DNA of 64,000 nt, taken from the NCBI RefSeq assembly GCF_014356525.2, contig NC_052515.1:16310493-16374492 (forward strand), given 5' to 3'. The position numbers were made by a program, and so were the translations under genes. Under the pieces are notes generated by a model, which saw only the letters and a program-made list of their open reading frames with translations, was not told the origin of the DNA and searched no databases. Shown one piece after another: positions 46,467 to 58,900 of the stretch (its first letter is position 1; each line of letters begins with the position of its first letter). Origin of the DNA: Nilaparvata lugens (taxonomy: Eukaryota; Arthropoda; Insecta; Hemiptera; Delphacidae).

Positions 46467-49200
46467 GTTTGTTGTTGTTCTCTTTGACCTTCTCAGACCA
46501 GCAAACTCAGAGTCTGATTATGATGATGATGATGGTGGTGGTGATAATGGAGAAGCCAAGGCAACAGGTGAAATCGATAGCACTGCACAGATCTCTAGCA
46601 CTGCACGGAGAAGGTCAAAGAGAACAACAACAAACATCAAACATAACCATGTTGTCATGTCCTACTGTTTGTATTTTGTTAGAGATGAAACACAAATACC
46701 GGACAGTTCGCCACTATCACAGAAAATACCGTCGCGTCCTATACTCTATAGAGGAGAAAATTCTGCCATACATTTTCCAACCACTTTAACTGAATATGCT
46801 ACCCAGGTCATAGGGTCGTTAGATGAACATCATATTGGCATGTACCCATTAACTAGAGAACAAGAGCAAATGCATTCTGATGCAAAATTTTGCATTGCAT
46901 GCGAAAAGCCTTTTGAAAACGATAAAGTTTATGATCATTGTCATCTCACTGGATACTACAGGACTGCTCTTCGCAATGCATGTAACTTACAAAGACAACG
47001 TCAAACATACATCACAGTATTTCTATACAATTCAGCATCTTATGACACCCACCTAATGTCTCTGCACTCGGTTCCATTTGTAGTAATAGATTTGAAAAAT
47101 TACACGTAATTCCTCAGACAAGTGAAAAGTATATATCATTTACTATACAATTGACCAATCGACTCCATCTCAGATTTCTTGATTCGTACAAATTTCTACC
47201 CGATAGTTTGGATTCGTTAACCTCTAACCTACTACAACCAGCTGGTCTTACACCAACTATTGAGCAAATATTCTCAAACACACATCAAAACATTTCGAAC
47301 ATCAAAGTTTACCTCTTGTATCACGTAAAGGAATTTTTCCATACGAATATTGTGATTCTTGGGCTAAAATGAACGAGGAAAGTTTACCACCTATAGAAGA
47401 ATTTTACAGTTCTCTTTGTGTTAGTACAATAAGAGCAGACAATTATCGGCATGCACAAAAGGTTTGGAAACACTTCAATTGTCGCACACTTGGTCAATAC
47501 AGTGACTTATATTTGAAAACAGATGTACTACTCCCAGCTGACATAATGGAATCTTTTTGCAACATTAGTCTCGCGATTTTCAAACTTGACCCAGCACACT
47601 ATTATACACTGCCTGGCTTTTCTTTTGATGCTATGCTTAAATATACTAAAATTAAGTTGGAACTTTTTACAGATTACTTGATGTACACATTTTTCCATTC
47701 CTCTATCAGGGGCGGAATAGTTATGTGTGTTCACAGACATGCAGTTGCAAATAATCACTATACTGGTGCACCTTACAATACCGAAAAACCCAACAGTTTT
47801 CTAGCTGTTTTAGACCTTAATAATTTATACGGGCTTTCGATGACTCAATCTCTCCCGAGACAAAATTTTGCTTGGATGAGTCGACACGAAATAGACAATG
47901 CTGTTGCCAACATGAAAAATTGGAGCAAGGACCAAACAGTAGGCTATGTTTTGGAAGTCGACATTGAATATCCGGTAGAATTACCCGACATGCACAATGA
48001 TTTCCCTTTTCTGGCAAGAAATCAAAAAGTTTACCCATCCAATCAGACTCGACTCATAACCTCACTTACAAATCACACAAATTATGTATGCCACTATTTA
48101 CTGTTGAAACAAGCAATAGAACACAGATTGAAATTGACAAACATTCATAGAGGCATTTCTTTTGAACAAAGCAAATTTCTAGAACCATACATAAGTTTGA
48201 ACACACAGCTAAGACAACAGTCTAAGAATAAATTTCAAAAAGATTTCCACAAATTACCAACAATGTAATTTTCGGTAAATCTTGTATGAATTTATGGAAA
48301 CAAATGGATTTAAAGTTGATTAATAACGAGAAATCGCTATTGAAATATATTGCTCGTCCCTCGTTCAAAGATCGTTTGATTTTTGGGAAGAACATATGTG
48401 GTATAACTCTACACAAAGAGAATATTTTGCTAAACAACCCTATTTACATTGGTTTTTTGATTTTAGATTTGAGTAAAACAGTGATGTATTCATTCCATTA
48501 TGATGTAATTAAAAAGATATATGGTCCCCGTGCCAAACTCCTCTATCATAATACAGATAGTATGTTCTACCTGATTAAAACCGCGGATTTCTATTGTGAC
48601 ATAAGGACAAATGAAGATTTAAAATATTGGCTAGACACGTCAAATTATCCTGTAGATCACCCAGGTTATTCTACATATAACCGTATGGTTGTTGGTAAGA
48701 TGAAAGATGAATTTGCTTCTAAAGCTCCTTATCAGTTTCTGGGTTTACGGTCAAAACTATGGGCATGTAGATTGTATAATGAAATTATTGGTCAGCAACA
48801 GCAACATTTTGATAAAGAAATAGAAGATAGATTGGAGATTGAACATAAAGTAGGACTAATTAAAAAGGCTAAAGGGGTAAAACGATGTATATTGTCACGC
48901 GAATTAACAGCACAACATCCAAAGTCTAATCAATACATTTCATTTCAAGACTATTTAAATTGCCTATTCAAAGGTAGAGAGGTGTACAGAAGCCAGAATT
49001 TAATTAGATCAAAAAACCATAAAGTAATGACAATTAGTCAAAATAGAAAGGTGCTTAGTTGTCAAGATGAAAAAAGGTATATCTGTAGTGATAAAATTAG
49101 TACATTAGCTTTAGGACACTATAAAATTCCACTATTAACAGATGAGAATTTGCCTGTTGCGTCTTCTACAACCTCAACCTCCACATCCTCCTCTCCTTAA
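46465..49200 (+). pseudogene. Protein-primed DNA polymerase type B, broken
   Basis: Four pieces in changing frames cover about 910 codons. 46465-47109: an endonuclease VII-like zinc motif (CIACEKPF...DHCHLTGYYR...ACNL) followed by exonuclease-domain VFLYNSASYDTHL. 47151-47372 and 47369-48268: LHLRFLDSYKFLPDSLDSL, CDSWAKMNEESLPP, FSFDAMLKYTKIKLEL, RGGIVMCVHRHAVANN, then motif A LDLNNLYGLSM. 48286-49200: motif B region IFGKSCMN, and motif C LLYHNTDSMFYLI. Frame breaks lie near 47105, 47370 and 48270 (the last at motif B). Motif C has Asn where the first catalytic Asp of DTDS is expected (codon 48550-48552). Would have replicated the element from a terminal protein; inactive here. Confidence 0.88.
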
Positions 49201-49247
49201 CCCTTAGAGAAAAAAACATCTTCTAGTAGCAAATCATTTTATTTGAT

Positions 49248-49547
49248 GTGTTACAGATGATATCAAAAATTATTAGGTTGAATGTTGATTCCATCGAAAT
49301 AAGCTACAATATTGATCAACAGTGTATGAGAATAAGACATGCAGATTCCGCGATTGTATCAGCTTGTGTTCAACAAGAAAATTGTGGAACTTATTGTGTT
49401 AAATTCATATTCAAAATGAATATAAACAGACTATGGATTGAAATTGAATTGACAGTACGAAAAAGTGATTTTACATGTGTTGAAACAATTGTAAAGTCAA
49501 ACAGTGCGTCATTTTACTTCTTGTCATTTCTTTTGAAAGGTACATAA
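49248..49547 (+). CDS. Small ORF in the Polinton-type element, unknown
   Basis: 99 codons starting at an ATG just after GTGTTACAG, ending in FYFLSFLLKGT. It is in the same direction as the polymerase, 48 bp downstream. Contents: mixed hydrophobic and charged, four cysteines, no motif I recognise. It is uninterrupted, unlike the polymerase, which may just reflect its length. Could be an accessory protein or chance. Confidence 0.35.
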   Translation: MLQMISKIIRLNVDSIEISYNIDQQCMRIRHADSAIVSACVQQENCGTYCVKFIFKMNINRLWIEIELTVRKSDFTCVETIVKSNSASFYFLSFLLKGT

Positions 49548-49557
49548 TTATTAATAG

Positions 49558-50195
49558 TGAAATACTCCTCACCATCTTCAACCTTATATTGTGGCTTGTA
49601 TGCCACCACTAAGACTCTATAGTGTGTGTGTGTGTTTATTCATGTTTTTATATATAAATCTTTCACTTATTGTTGTATGTTACTAACAACACTGACACTA
49701 TTTGTTTGTTATTCAGAAGAAAATCATAGTGTTTTTTTTTTAAAAAAAGGATGTGTATGTGTTTGTCAAATCAAATTTGTGACTTGTATGTCACTAACAC
49801 ACTCTATAGTGTTTCACATGTTTATAATAAAAGAAATCTTTCACTTATCAATATCATTATTATTATATGTTACTAACACTCTTGTTTGTTATACAATACA
49901 CTCACTCTTGTTTGTTATTCATAAGAAAATCAAAAAACGTTTTTGTGTGTTCATTCCATAATGTGTTAATAAAAAGCATAACTAAATCACACTGTGTCTC
50001 TCTCATTCTTTCTTCTCTATTCCTAACTCAAACTACACTAAACACACAACTGAAAACTGTGTCAGTTGTTATTCTAGAGGAAAATCAATATAGCAAGCTT
50101 GTCTTGTGACAGTTTTTACATGCCCTACCCCTATGGGGGCGGGGTAGATAAACAAGTAGTTGTGTAGGCCACAAAGCACTACAAGCAAAGTAACA
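49558..50195. other. Inner right part of the Polinton-type element, noncoding
   Basis: Degenerate repeats with the words TCTTTCACTTAT, TATGTTACTAACA and TTTGTTATTCA recurring two or three times between 49610 and 49980. No supported coding. Confidence 0.5.
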
Positions 50196-51121
50196 AATTA
50201 TTCATTCATTCCCAACAACAATTATTCAGCCTTCATTCCTCCCAGCTTGTTAGCCAAAAAGGAGAAAATCAAATAGCTCATAGTTACAAACTAAGTAAGG
50301 TAAGTAACAGAGGTAAGAAACGCGGGGTTTGCTTATGCAACCCGCAGTACATCAAATCAATACTCTGGGGTCTGGTGTCTATGCACTGAAAACCTTACTG
50401 GGTAAGGTGGAAAATCAATAGTTAGAGTGCTAATATTAATATTTAATTTCAATAGCCTATTAGATGCACAACAATATTGAGTGTGTGTCTGTGAAATCAA
50501 TACTTGGTCACTGAGCGTGCGTGCACGCACTAAGCAGTAAGTTTAATTTGAATGCCAAAAGCAGCAGGGTAAAAGGAGGAAATCAATCAATAGTGTTGAT
50601 GATGGTACTACTTCTAAATATTTAATTTCAATAGCCTATTTCATACTACACCAAACAATTGAGTGTGTGTGTATGTGAAATCAAATCAATACTTGGACAC
50701 TGAGCGTGCACGCACCCCGCTTATGGCGGGAAAAAAAAGATTTTCAGGTTATGTTGTCTAATCTAGTTGTAAAATCTAGTTCGAGGTTAGAAGAAAGAGA
50801 AAAAGGAGGGAAATTTGTTGTGGCGGGAAATTTCAAGGTCAAGTGACGTCACTGAACAGCTGATGACATCACTAACCAACTGTCATGTAACCCCCCAACC
50901 CAGCCAAGGCCGGGGGCGGGTGGGGGACGACACTGGGGTAGCAGGTGGGGGTCAAGTGACGTCACTGAACAGCTGATGACTTCACTAACCAACTGTCATG
51001 TCACCCCCAACTCAGCCAAGGCCGGGGGCGGGTGGGGGATGACGCTGGGGTAGCTGGTGGGGTGGGCAAGATAGATTCAAATCAGCTGATTTGAATTGGG
51101 GTCTGTCATTCTTATTCTACT
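50196..51121 (-). repeat. Right TIR of the Polinton-type element
   Basis: Inverted copy of 45543-46466 with a few differences, including the two GC-rich subunits. Ends ATTCTACT, then the CATTTG duplication. Confidence 0.9.
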
Positions 51122-51127
51122 CATTTG

Positions 51128-51777
51128 ATTGCTTCAGTAACTTATCATCAATTGTTTTGTTAGTTCTGTTAGTTTAGTTTCGTAGTACTCCTTTTCATTT
51201 CTCTTTTTTTTTAGTTAATTTGTTCATAGTATCATAGTAGTATAATGTAATTAAATAAAATTATTGTCATCGTTGGTAGTTGCAAAACCATTAGCTTCCA
51301 TAAGCATAACTATTAAATAGCTATGCGAACTTTGTTGTTCAATTAGTCTAATGCTTGTTCTATCTATAATCTTGCTATCTTCTTTATAATTATAATCTCT
51401 TCCACCTCATCTCTGGAAAGTTTCCACTTTTATTTTTTTAGGTACGTTAGTTATAATCATACTACCTACGTTAGTTATAATTATCAACTCGTTTGTAATT
51501 TTCTTAGTGTCTTTGTTTGATCTTTTTTCAATAACCTACCTGCGCACAGGTTTTAAACCTATGCAGGTATCATTTCCTCTCAAATATTACCCGTAATTAT
51601 TTATAATGGACATTATATTTATTCTAGCAGCAATGTTACTTTCTTATTAATAAACTATAAATATATAGCTACATTTAGCATCAACTTGCTAATTCAATAA
51701 GTAAGTACCCTTATTGTTTTTCGTTTTCTTTGTTTGTAATGTTTTTTGGGAAAATAAAGTTTAAAGTTCAAAGTTCA
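51128..51777 (+). mobile_element. 3' end of the interrupted CR1-like non-LTR element
   Basis: Continues the ORF1 frame briefly (DCFSNL, then to a TAG near 51180). After an AT-rich stretch it ends with AAATAAAGTTTAAAGTTCAAAGTTCAA, a short-repeat tail typical of CR1-like elements. No ORF2 lies between, so the element was internally deleted before or after the Polinton-type insertion. Confidence 0.6.
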
Positions 51778-51832
51778 ATACATTTCAAGGTCCCCTGAGT
51801 CCAATAAAATGATTTTTGGGTATTGGTCTGCA

Positions 51833-52064
<232 letters not shown>

Positions 52065-52069
52065 AGTGT

Positions 52070-52683
52070 ACATGTGCGTCTGTGTACATGATATCTCATC
52101 TCCCAATTAACGGAATGACTTGAAATTTGAAACATAAGGTCCTTACAATATAAGGATCCAACATGAACAATTTCGATCAAATGCAATTCAAGATGGCGGC
52201 TAAAATGACGAAAATGTTGTTAAAAACCGGAGTTTTCGCGATTTCCTTGTAAACAGCTCCACTGATTTCGATCAAATTTATACCTAGAATAGTTAAGCTC
52301 TATCAACTGCCACAAGTCCCATATCTGTAAAAATTTCAGGAGCTCCGCCCCATCTATGCAAAGTTTGATTTTAGTTTCTCAATTATCAGGCTTCAGATAC
52401 AATATAAACAAGAAATTTCAAGTGGAATAGATTGAGCATGAAAATTTCCACAATTAATGTTCTGTAATATGTTCACCTAAAATTGAAAATAAGCTTGAAA
52501 TTTAAGGAAATGTGATTTTTCAATTGCAAACTGTTGGCAATCGTTGATTCTATTGAATCATTCACTATGAAGTGATAGCAGATCTCGTGTGTATTCAGCG
52601 TTATTGTTCTGTCACCAGCTGGTTCAGATCTTCGAATAGTAGACTTGAGATACGCATGAACACTAGCATCAGGTGATCAATTT
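52070..52683. other. Probable dispersed repeat next to the microsatellite
   Basis: Contains a stretch (AAGATGGCGGCTAAAATG, TTTCGCGATTTCCTTG) of a type that in insect genomes often recurs beside GT runs. No coding. Confidence 0.35.
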
Positions 52684-52945
52684 TCATAACGGCAAGGAAA
52701 GTTGTGTGTGTGCCCCACACCAGATTTTTATATTCGGGTGCCAAATGATGACGGTGATTCCGTAGAAGAGAGTGCTTTGCACCATTGAGTAGTAAATCAT
52801 TCTTTTAATAGTGATGGGAAAGTGATAGCTGATTCTTGAACATTTATAAAGAGCAGCTCTCATTATTTTCAAAAGTGAATTATTATGTGATATGAATCTC
52901 ATATCATCATCAAATATTATTCCTAAATGGTTTAAGCTGTCACAA
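52684..52945 (-). pseudogene. Short reverse transcriptase C-terminal fragment
   Basis: The minus strand encodes DDMRFISHNNSLLKIMRAAL and MIYYSMVQSTLFYGITVIIWH, which resembles the post-RT region of Jockey-like elements (the ...ALVQSxLxYGIxVW pattern). Very short, no catalytic motif. Confidence 0.5.
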
Positions 52946-54250
52946 AAATCAAGATTTTATCAATCACATCTATTCATATGTGGTGTAAAATCTGACAAAG
53001 CATTTATTGGAACGGGTCCACTTTGATACTCGTTCCGTTACTCCATTGTCGTTATTTTGTCCGTTTTCACTGTCCGGTGATGTCACTTTCATGATTACAT
53101 ATCCAAGATTGTGTTTTCTTATATTATTCGTCGTTTCAATTTTAATATTTTTACTATTCAATTTTTGGTATTTTATTTCGTCCTTTAGGCATCTTACTTT
53201 CAAGATAATTGCTACTTTTTCATCAAATTGTCGCGAACGTTAGCTTACATGTCGGTCATTTCCGTCTTGTCCTTTGTTGGTCGAGCGTCGGCCTAGCTTC
53301 TCATCTTTTGATCATGACTCGTCGGTGAGTGCACATCGTTTCTGGTTGTACTTTTTCTTCATCCAAATTCATCTGGCTTATTGAACGTTTTAAATGTGAA
53401 ATATTCCTTTAAATTAGTTCTTCAAATATATTCATCAACTGTGATTCAACTATTCATCAATTTCTTCGTGTATTAACGATGATGGACTTTGTCAAAGCTC
53501 CATAGTATTGTGTTGGCGTCTCTCGCCATTTTTCTAACAACATGGCTCCACCACTTGAAACTCAGACTTTCAATTTCATCATCTCTACCGTTTGGAAATC
53601 GATCTAAAAATTCCACAACTTGGAAATCGGATTATTTGTTTGGAGTTCTACATGTTCATGTTCACATTCCCAGTGGGGGAATTGTCTGCTGTGTTTGATG
53701 CTTTCATTTCGCCATCGCGTGGTCATTGTTGGAGCTTGCTGAACGTGCTGTTCCCTGGGGTACCGTGGATTCCCCGCCTGTCTGCCTGGTCACATCTCTT
53801 TCTTCAAAATTCAACTCAGGTTATGTGAATCTTTTTATTCAATTTTTATTTTACTCATGTATTGCATAAATGTTCATGAAACAATTAACAGCGTGTCGAA
53901 ACTGGATCACGTTGTTCTCTATTTCTAATTTATTTTGAATTCAAACAATTCAATGTTAATCCATATTATTTTTGTAGCTATTATTCAGCCTTTATGACAA
54001 TTAAAAAAATTTAATTGTCCGTACTTATTCGGCAATCAAGCCTATGTACATGAATTCATTATGTTACAGTGTATGTCTCATTGAAAGCACTGTCCTACGA
54101 TATTTCAAGGTTATAATAATTGTATTATTGATCATCTTATTGTTTTCAATTATCAGTTGGCTTATTTGTGAAGCATTTCAATTTCTAACCTCAAATTAAT
54201 ATTCTCATATCTGAATTATTTGTATTGATGTCTAACTTGACATTCTAATA
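52946..54250. other. AT-rich DNA, no supported gene
   Basis: Open frames at 53489-53828 show no domain or family resemblance. Confidence 0.4.
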
Positions 54251-54612
54251 ATTGAAGGCCTATGTCGCCTCTTTTAATGTACTCAACATTAATAATTATT
54301 CCATTGTATTTGACAGCTACCCTTGGCTTACAAGCGTTCTCATTGAAGGCCTATGTCGCCTCTATTAATGCACTCAACATTAATAATTGTTTCATTATAT
54401 TTGATAGCTACCCTTGGCTTACAAGCGTTTTCATTGAAGGCCTATGTCGTCTCTATTAATGTACTCAACATTAATAATTGTTTCATTGTATTTGACAGCT
54501 ACCCTTGGCTTACAAGCGTTTTCATTGAAGGCCTATGTCGCCTCTATTAATGCACTCAACATTAATAATTGTTTCATTGTATTTGATAGCTACCCTTGGC
54601 TTACAAGCGTTA
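54251..54612. repeat. 91 bp minisatellite, four copies
   Basis: Units begin ATTGAAGGCCTATGTCG at about 54251, 54342, 54433 and 54524, a period of exactly 91 bp, highly similar. Because 91 is not a multiple of three, the same peptide appears in successive frames; these are not genes. Confidence 0.93.
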
Positions 54613-54639
54613 TCTTAAGGCCACCGACGCCTATTTCAA

Positions 54640-54990
54640 TGTGTACGACATTGATTTTGGAACTTACTTACGTTAATGTCGACCAAGGCATTTTCATTTC
54701 TGAACTTACTTATTTGTATTGATGTCGAACAAGACATTTTCATATTTGAAATTACTTGCATTAATATTGAATAAGATATTCAATTTTATATCAATGTGGA
54801 ATGCATTGATATCTGAACTTACTTGTATTAATGTCGACCGAGACATTCAATTACTCTAAGGTTATTTGCACTAGTGTCAATCAAGACATTCAACTATTTC
54901 AATATATAGAGCATTGTTATTTCTGATTAACTTGTGTTAATGTCATTCAAGACATGCAATTTATTTCAATGTATGTAACGTAGATTCTGA
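54640..54990. repeat. Degenerate tandem repeat
   Basis: Loose repetition of ACTTACTTGTATTAATGTC followed by GACCAAGACATTCA-like words every 50-70 bp, directly after the 91 bp array. Confidence 0.6.
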
Positions 54991-57620
54991 ACTTGTTTAA
55001 TATTGAATTTTTTCAACATTAACTTTATTGTATCATTTAAAATTTTCTATTTTCAATTCAGGTGTCATTGACATTACCTTATCAATTGTTGTCAGTCTTC
55101 GATGGTCATTAGTATCATTAATTTACATTCATTCAAAATGTTGTAATTATTTCCTTTCTAACGGTTTTATTTCATATTGTGATAAGATTCATCTAAAGAT
55201 TTTTATTCGATTTAATTTCCATTCACTTGTTTTTGTATGTGGCCATCTGCCTATTATTTCATTAATATTAAATCTCAACTTTTTTTAATTTTGGTAAAAA
55301 TGTTGTGAAATCGAATTTGGGTAGATAAAAATCCCTAACCGAAATAGTAATAGGTCTGGAATAAAGTAACTGGCTAATATCGCCAAATAGATAACAATTA
55401 AGATTAGATAGCATCAGCTTGTTCTGGCTAAACGGTACAAAAACCTAAAAAGGATTTGAAAGAATTTGTTGCTAATAAATATATTATTATATAAAATATT
55501 TGAAGATTGAGGTTAGGTATATGCATTCAGGGATCGGCGACCTAGAGATCGACCAAATCGAGCAACGTAGAATCTGACCAAACCCCTTGGCAGAGCTCTA
55601 TTGCAACAAAACAGTATGCAATGTGAAAGAACACATGATCACGTGGCTAACTATTAGGTGGCATGAAACAAATATTAGTGTATAGAATATTAGCTAGCAT
55701 GTAGAGAGCATAAGTAAAAAACCTAATAAAATAATTAAGTGTATTCAGGAAATAGGAGGTACCAGGCGCATGAATACTGAATCAAATTTGCATGCACCAA
55801 TAGCACAACGGCAGTTAATAGGCGGCAACTGTAGGCCAATTCAAAATATTTCTATATATTTATATAAATGTTCTGGATTTATGTTAAAATATTGTATAGT
55901 CTAGGTTATCGATATGGCTCGAAGGCAAAGAAATTATTAAACGCACAACCTAAGTAATAATTTGATATTTTTTGTACGATCTATTTGAACCTAAATGGCG
56001 GAGGACTAAGATATTCAAATTTTATGTTAATTTGAAAGTCGGAATAAGATTTGTAAAATTGAGAAAGGAGAACCAGCACTCGCCAGCCAAATGCCACCAT
56101 GAGAGGACCCCAAATATTTTAGAGCGTAGTACCTTGCTAATAATTTGTAAAAGTTAAAGTTAGATCAAATTATTAAATTTCTTAAAAGACTTTGTGATGC
56201 TCTTGTAAAGCAGAAGTCATTTTCAATTTCAATAAATTTTATACCCCTTGGAAGAGACGATTCCGGCTACCATATTCCAGGACCACCAGGAGTTGGATCG
56301 ACATCGGCGGCTTATAAGAAGATTTTCGACACGTGAGTGATAAATATTGAATTAGTGATGGGCGCCCTAGTGCTTCGAATCTATCTAATAATCAAAGCTA
56401 GCTCGTCGAAAGGGTTTTTATTATAAATTAAGAATTTAATAAGAGAAGTACTTGCGCAAGTAAAATTAGTATTAAAGGTATTTTATTGAAGAAGAAATAT
56501 AGACCAATACATTTCAAAAAATTACATTTGGATCGAAGAAGTATAAAATCTAGGCTATTAAAACACATTCATATGATCCTTAATTTTTGCAATATAATTT
56601 GCGATAGTTTGTTATAGCTCTAATTCACTAGATGAATGGCTCTACCTATTCCGTCAGGTGCCGAATCTTGCACCCTGAGATAAAATATATATTCAATATA
56701 AAGAAATCTACTAAGTACTAGAGAATTTAATATATATATATTTGGATTATTAGTGGCTAATTTATCAAGTTGATCTTAACCTATTTTTAATTGAATTGTC
56801 CAAGTCGACAAGTATTAGCAAGCGCATATCGCAGCTACATGCAAAAGGATGCATATGATTTTAAGATAAAGGCACATGGTAATGATTCGTGCCATAAATC
56901 TAGAATATAAAGTTTAGCCTGTGATATTTACTGATTTCAATTATTGTTCTATTTTTATATTATATTTTTTATCGCTCTTTATATATTTTTGCCTCGATCT
57001 ATTTTTTGCATTATTGTTTAATATATGTATCAAATGTTTATGGTGTGCAATTTATTTTTATTCCTCAACACTATAGTATAAGTATCATATTCATATATAT
57101 TTATTTTTAATGAATTACAAGAGTTATAGGGGAAGCCATACCTAGGCCTAGAAAGATTTTTATGAGACTGAATCCTATTAAAAAACCACGACCTAATTAT
57201 ATAATTATATCAATTTTTCATGCTCTACCGACTGATGCCAAGCAGGAGGCTAATCGTTATTTAAATATAAAGAATAACGTGACAAAAACATGCCGTACCA
57301 ACGTGGGACTGATGATGAGAGCCGAGCTCATTGAATAATTATTTGAAATTAATTCAATAATCATATTGAAATTATAGATAACTTATACGAGTATTGAGGA
57401 AAACAGGCGAAGTAAAATTTGTATTACTTTTGGGGAATCAATAGCTTTAAATAAAGAGAAATTATATGTTTTAAGAAAATTTTATATTATTATTACTGTA
57501 AAAAATATATGTTTATAGAGAGAGATTATTTTATAAGCCTAAACTGCTATTACTTTCTAGTCAAGAATATATTATATTTAAGCCGTTGGAAAATAAGTCA
57601 CAGTCTGTAAACTAGTCAAG
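54991..57620. other. AT-rich DNA, no supported gene
   Basis: About 2.6 kb without recognisable coding. It could hold the 5' flank or LTR of the gag-like element at 57.8 kb; I could not find matching LTR sequence within the window. Confidence 0.35.
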
Positions 57621-57665
57621 AATTAAACTAAACATGGGGGCGCTAGAGCATTATAAAAACTTAAG

Positions 57666-57715
57666 TATAAATACCTTGTCTTTGAGTATCCAAACACTTT
57701 GCACATCACTGTTTC
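57666..57715 (+). promoter_or_regulatory. Candidate promoter of the gag-like gene
   Basis: TATAAATA at 57666-57673 followed some 35-40 bases later by ATCACTGTTTCACT, an initiator-like stretch. The gag ATG lies about 95 bases further on. Confidence 0.4.
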
Positions 57716-57802
57716 ACTGTAAGTCCCGGTTTGTGTCTCTTTTTAAGCATTTTCGCTTATTATTTATCACTTTTTTAATTAGCATTTATCATATTTGACA
57801 CA

Positions 57803-58900
57803 ATGAATCACACTCCCGCAAACTCTGAAGTTTCATATATGTATGGCGGTTGCACAGATCCCACTTTGTCGACTCCAAGCACATCAAACCCCACCATGGT
57901 AGATGCCAATACGCCACGAGAAAGGGAACCAGGAAGTGTCGGGTCGATAGTCTTCGATCCACAAGGTCTGCAACCTCTATCATCCACTCGAATCGACGCC
58001 GCTGACACACCATTGAATCAACGGATAGCAGAGATCAACTTTGAAGGGGGCGAGGAGCAGCCAGCAGAACCCGCATCGCCAGAGGCCGAGTCACACCTGG
58101 GCAAACAAAGTATATTTTCAGTCACAGAGCTAGATCCGTTTCAAAAGGTAATAATGGAACAAACTAGCAGTATGTTCAATATTATGTTACAAAACACAAT
58201 GGATAATATGATGCAGGAGATTAAAAAAGAGATTGCTGCAATAAAAGAGGCAAATAAACAAACAGTGGAACAGGGCATGAAAGAGACAGCAGGCGCTATA
58301 AAATCAGTAGAACGATGGTTGGATAAGATTGAGACTAAAGTAGAGAATCATAGGGAAGAACTGAAGCAATGATAACTCTACAGAAAGAAAGTCAGGATAA
58401 AGTTACGGCAGATTATCGGAAAGGTTGGATACGGTTACCTGTGAACTCAACGAAAGATAGATAACCTAACCACACAAATCACTACACCCATTCAGGATAT
58501 AACAAATAACATTAAGACCGATTGCCATCAAGAAATCCACAAACAAATTACCGTTGCCAATCAAAATTTAACAACTACAGTTGACAAAATATTAACAGTA
58601 TTAAAGAAATACAAAATAAACAGATTAATATGTCCACAAAATGAACCAACTGCAAGGTAGCATCAATCAAAATACAGAACCTGTAAAGCTTTAAACGGAA
58701 CTCTACTAATTCAAAAATCCACTCTGACTCAATTAAATCAAGAAATAAACGCTAATAAAATTACACATATAGTCAATGGCAGATGACACAGGAAAAAACA
58801 GCATTAGAAAATCATATTCAACAATGACCTCAAGGGATTCAACAGATAACCTCAACTCACATAGTATATTACAAGGACTGGGCAAATTTGATAATACTGA
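57803..58900 (+). pseudogene. Second gag-like gene, decayed
   Basis: Starts at the ATG at 57803 (MNHTPANSEVSYMYGG). The N-terminus matches the 16426 copy: PANS, TPREREPGSVGSIVFDPQ and LSSTRIDAAD. A coiled-coil region follows (EIKKEIAAIKEANKQ... SVERWLDKIETKVENH). Two stops at 58370-58375 end the frame. After that several frames carry remnants, the last being LQGLGKFDNT at about 58860-58898, which matches LGKFDNSYRH of the other copy. The assembly gap then cuts the capsid region. Parallel codon order in both copies shows one family of elements. Whether pol follows cannot be seen. Confidence 0.7.

Larger units (their letters stand above)
45543..51121 (+). mobile_element. Compact Polinton/Maverick-type element with DNA polymerase B only
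   Basis: 5579 bp. Begins AGTAGAATAA and ends with its inverted copy, i.e. 5'-AG...CT-3'. Flanked by a 6 bp duplication CATTTG (45537-45542, 51122-51127). Terminal inverted repeats are about 925 bp each. AG ends, 6 bp duplication, long TIRs and a protein-primed polymerase are Polinton hallmarks. Missing are retroviral-like integrase, packaging ATPase, adenain-type protease and capsid genes. Full Polintons are 15-20 kb. Confidence 0.85.

Noticed and set aside
54262..54722. Three overlapping 65-92 aa proteins
   Set aside because: They are the same 91 bp minisatellite unit read in shifting frames.
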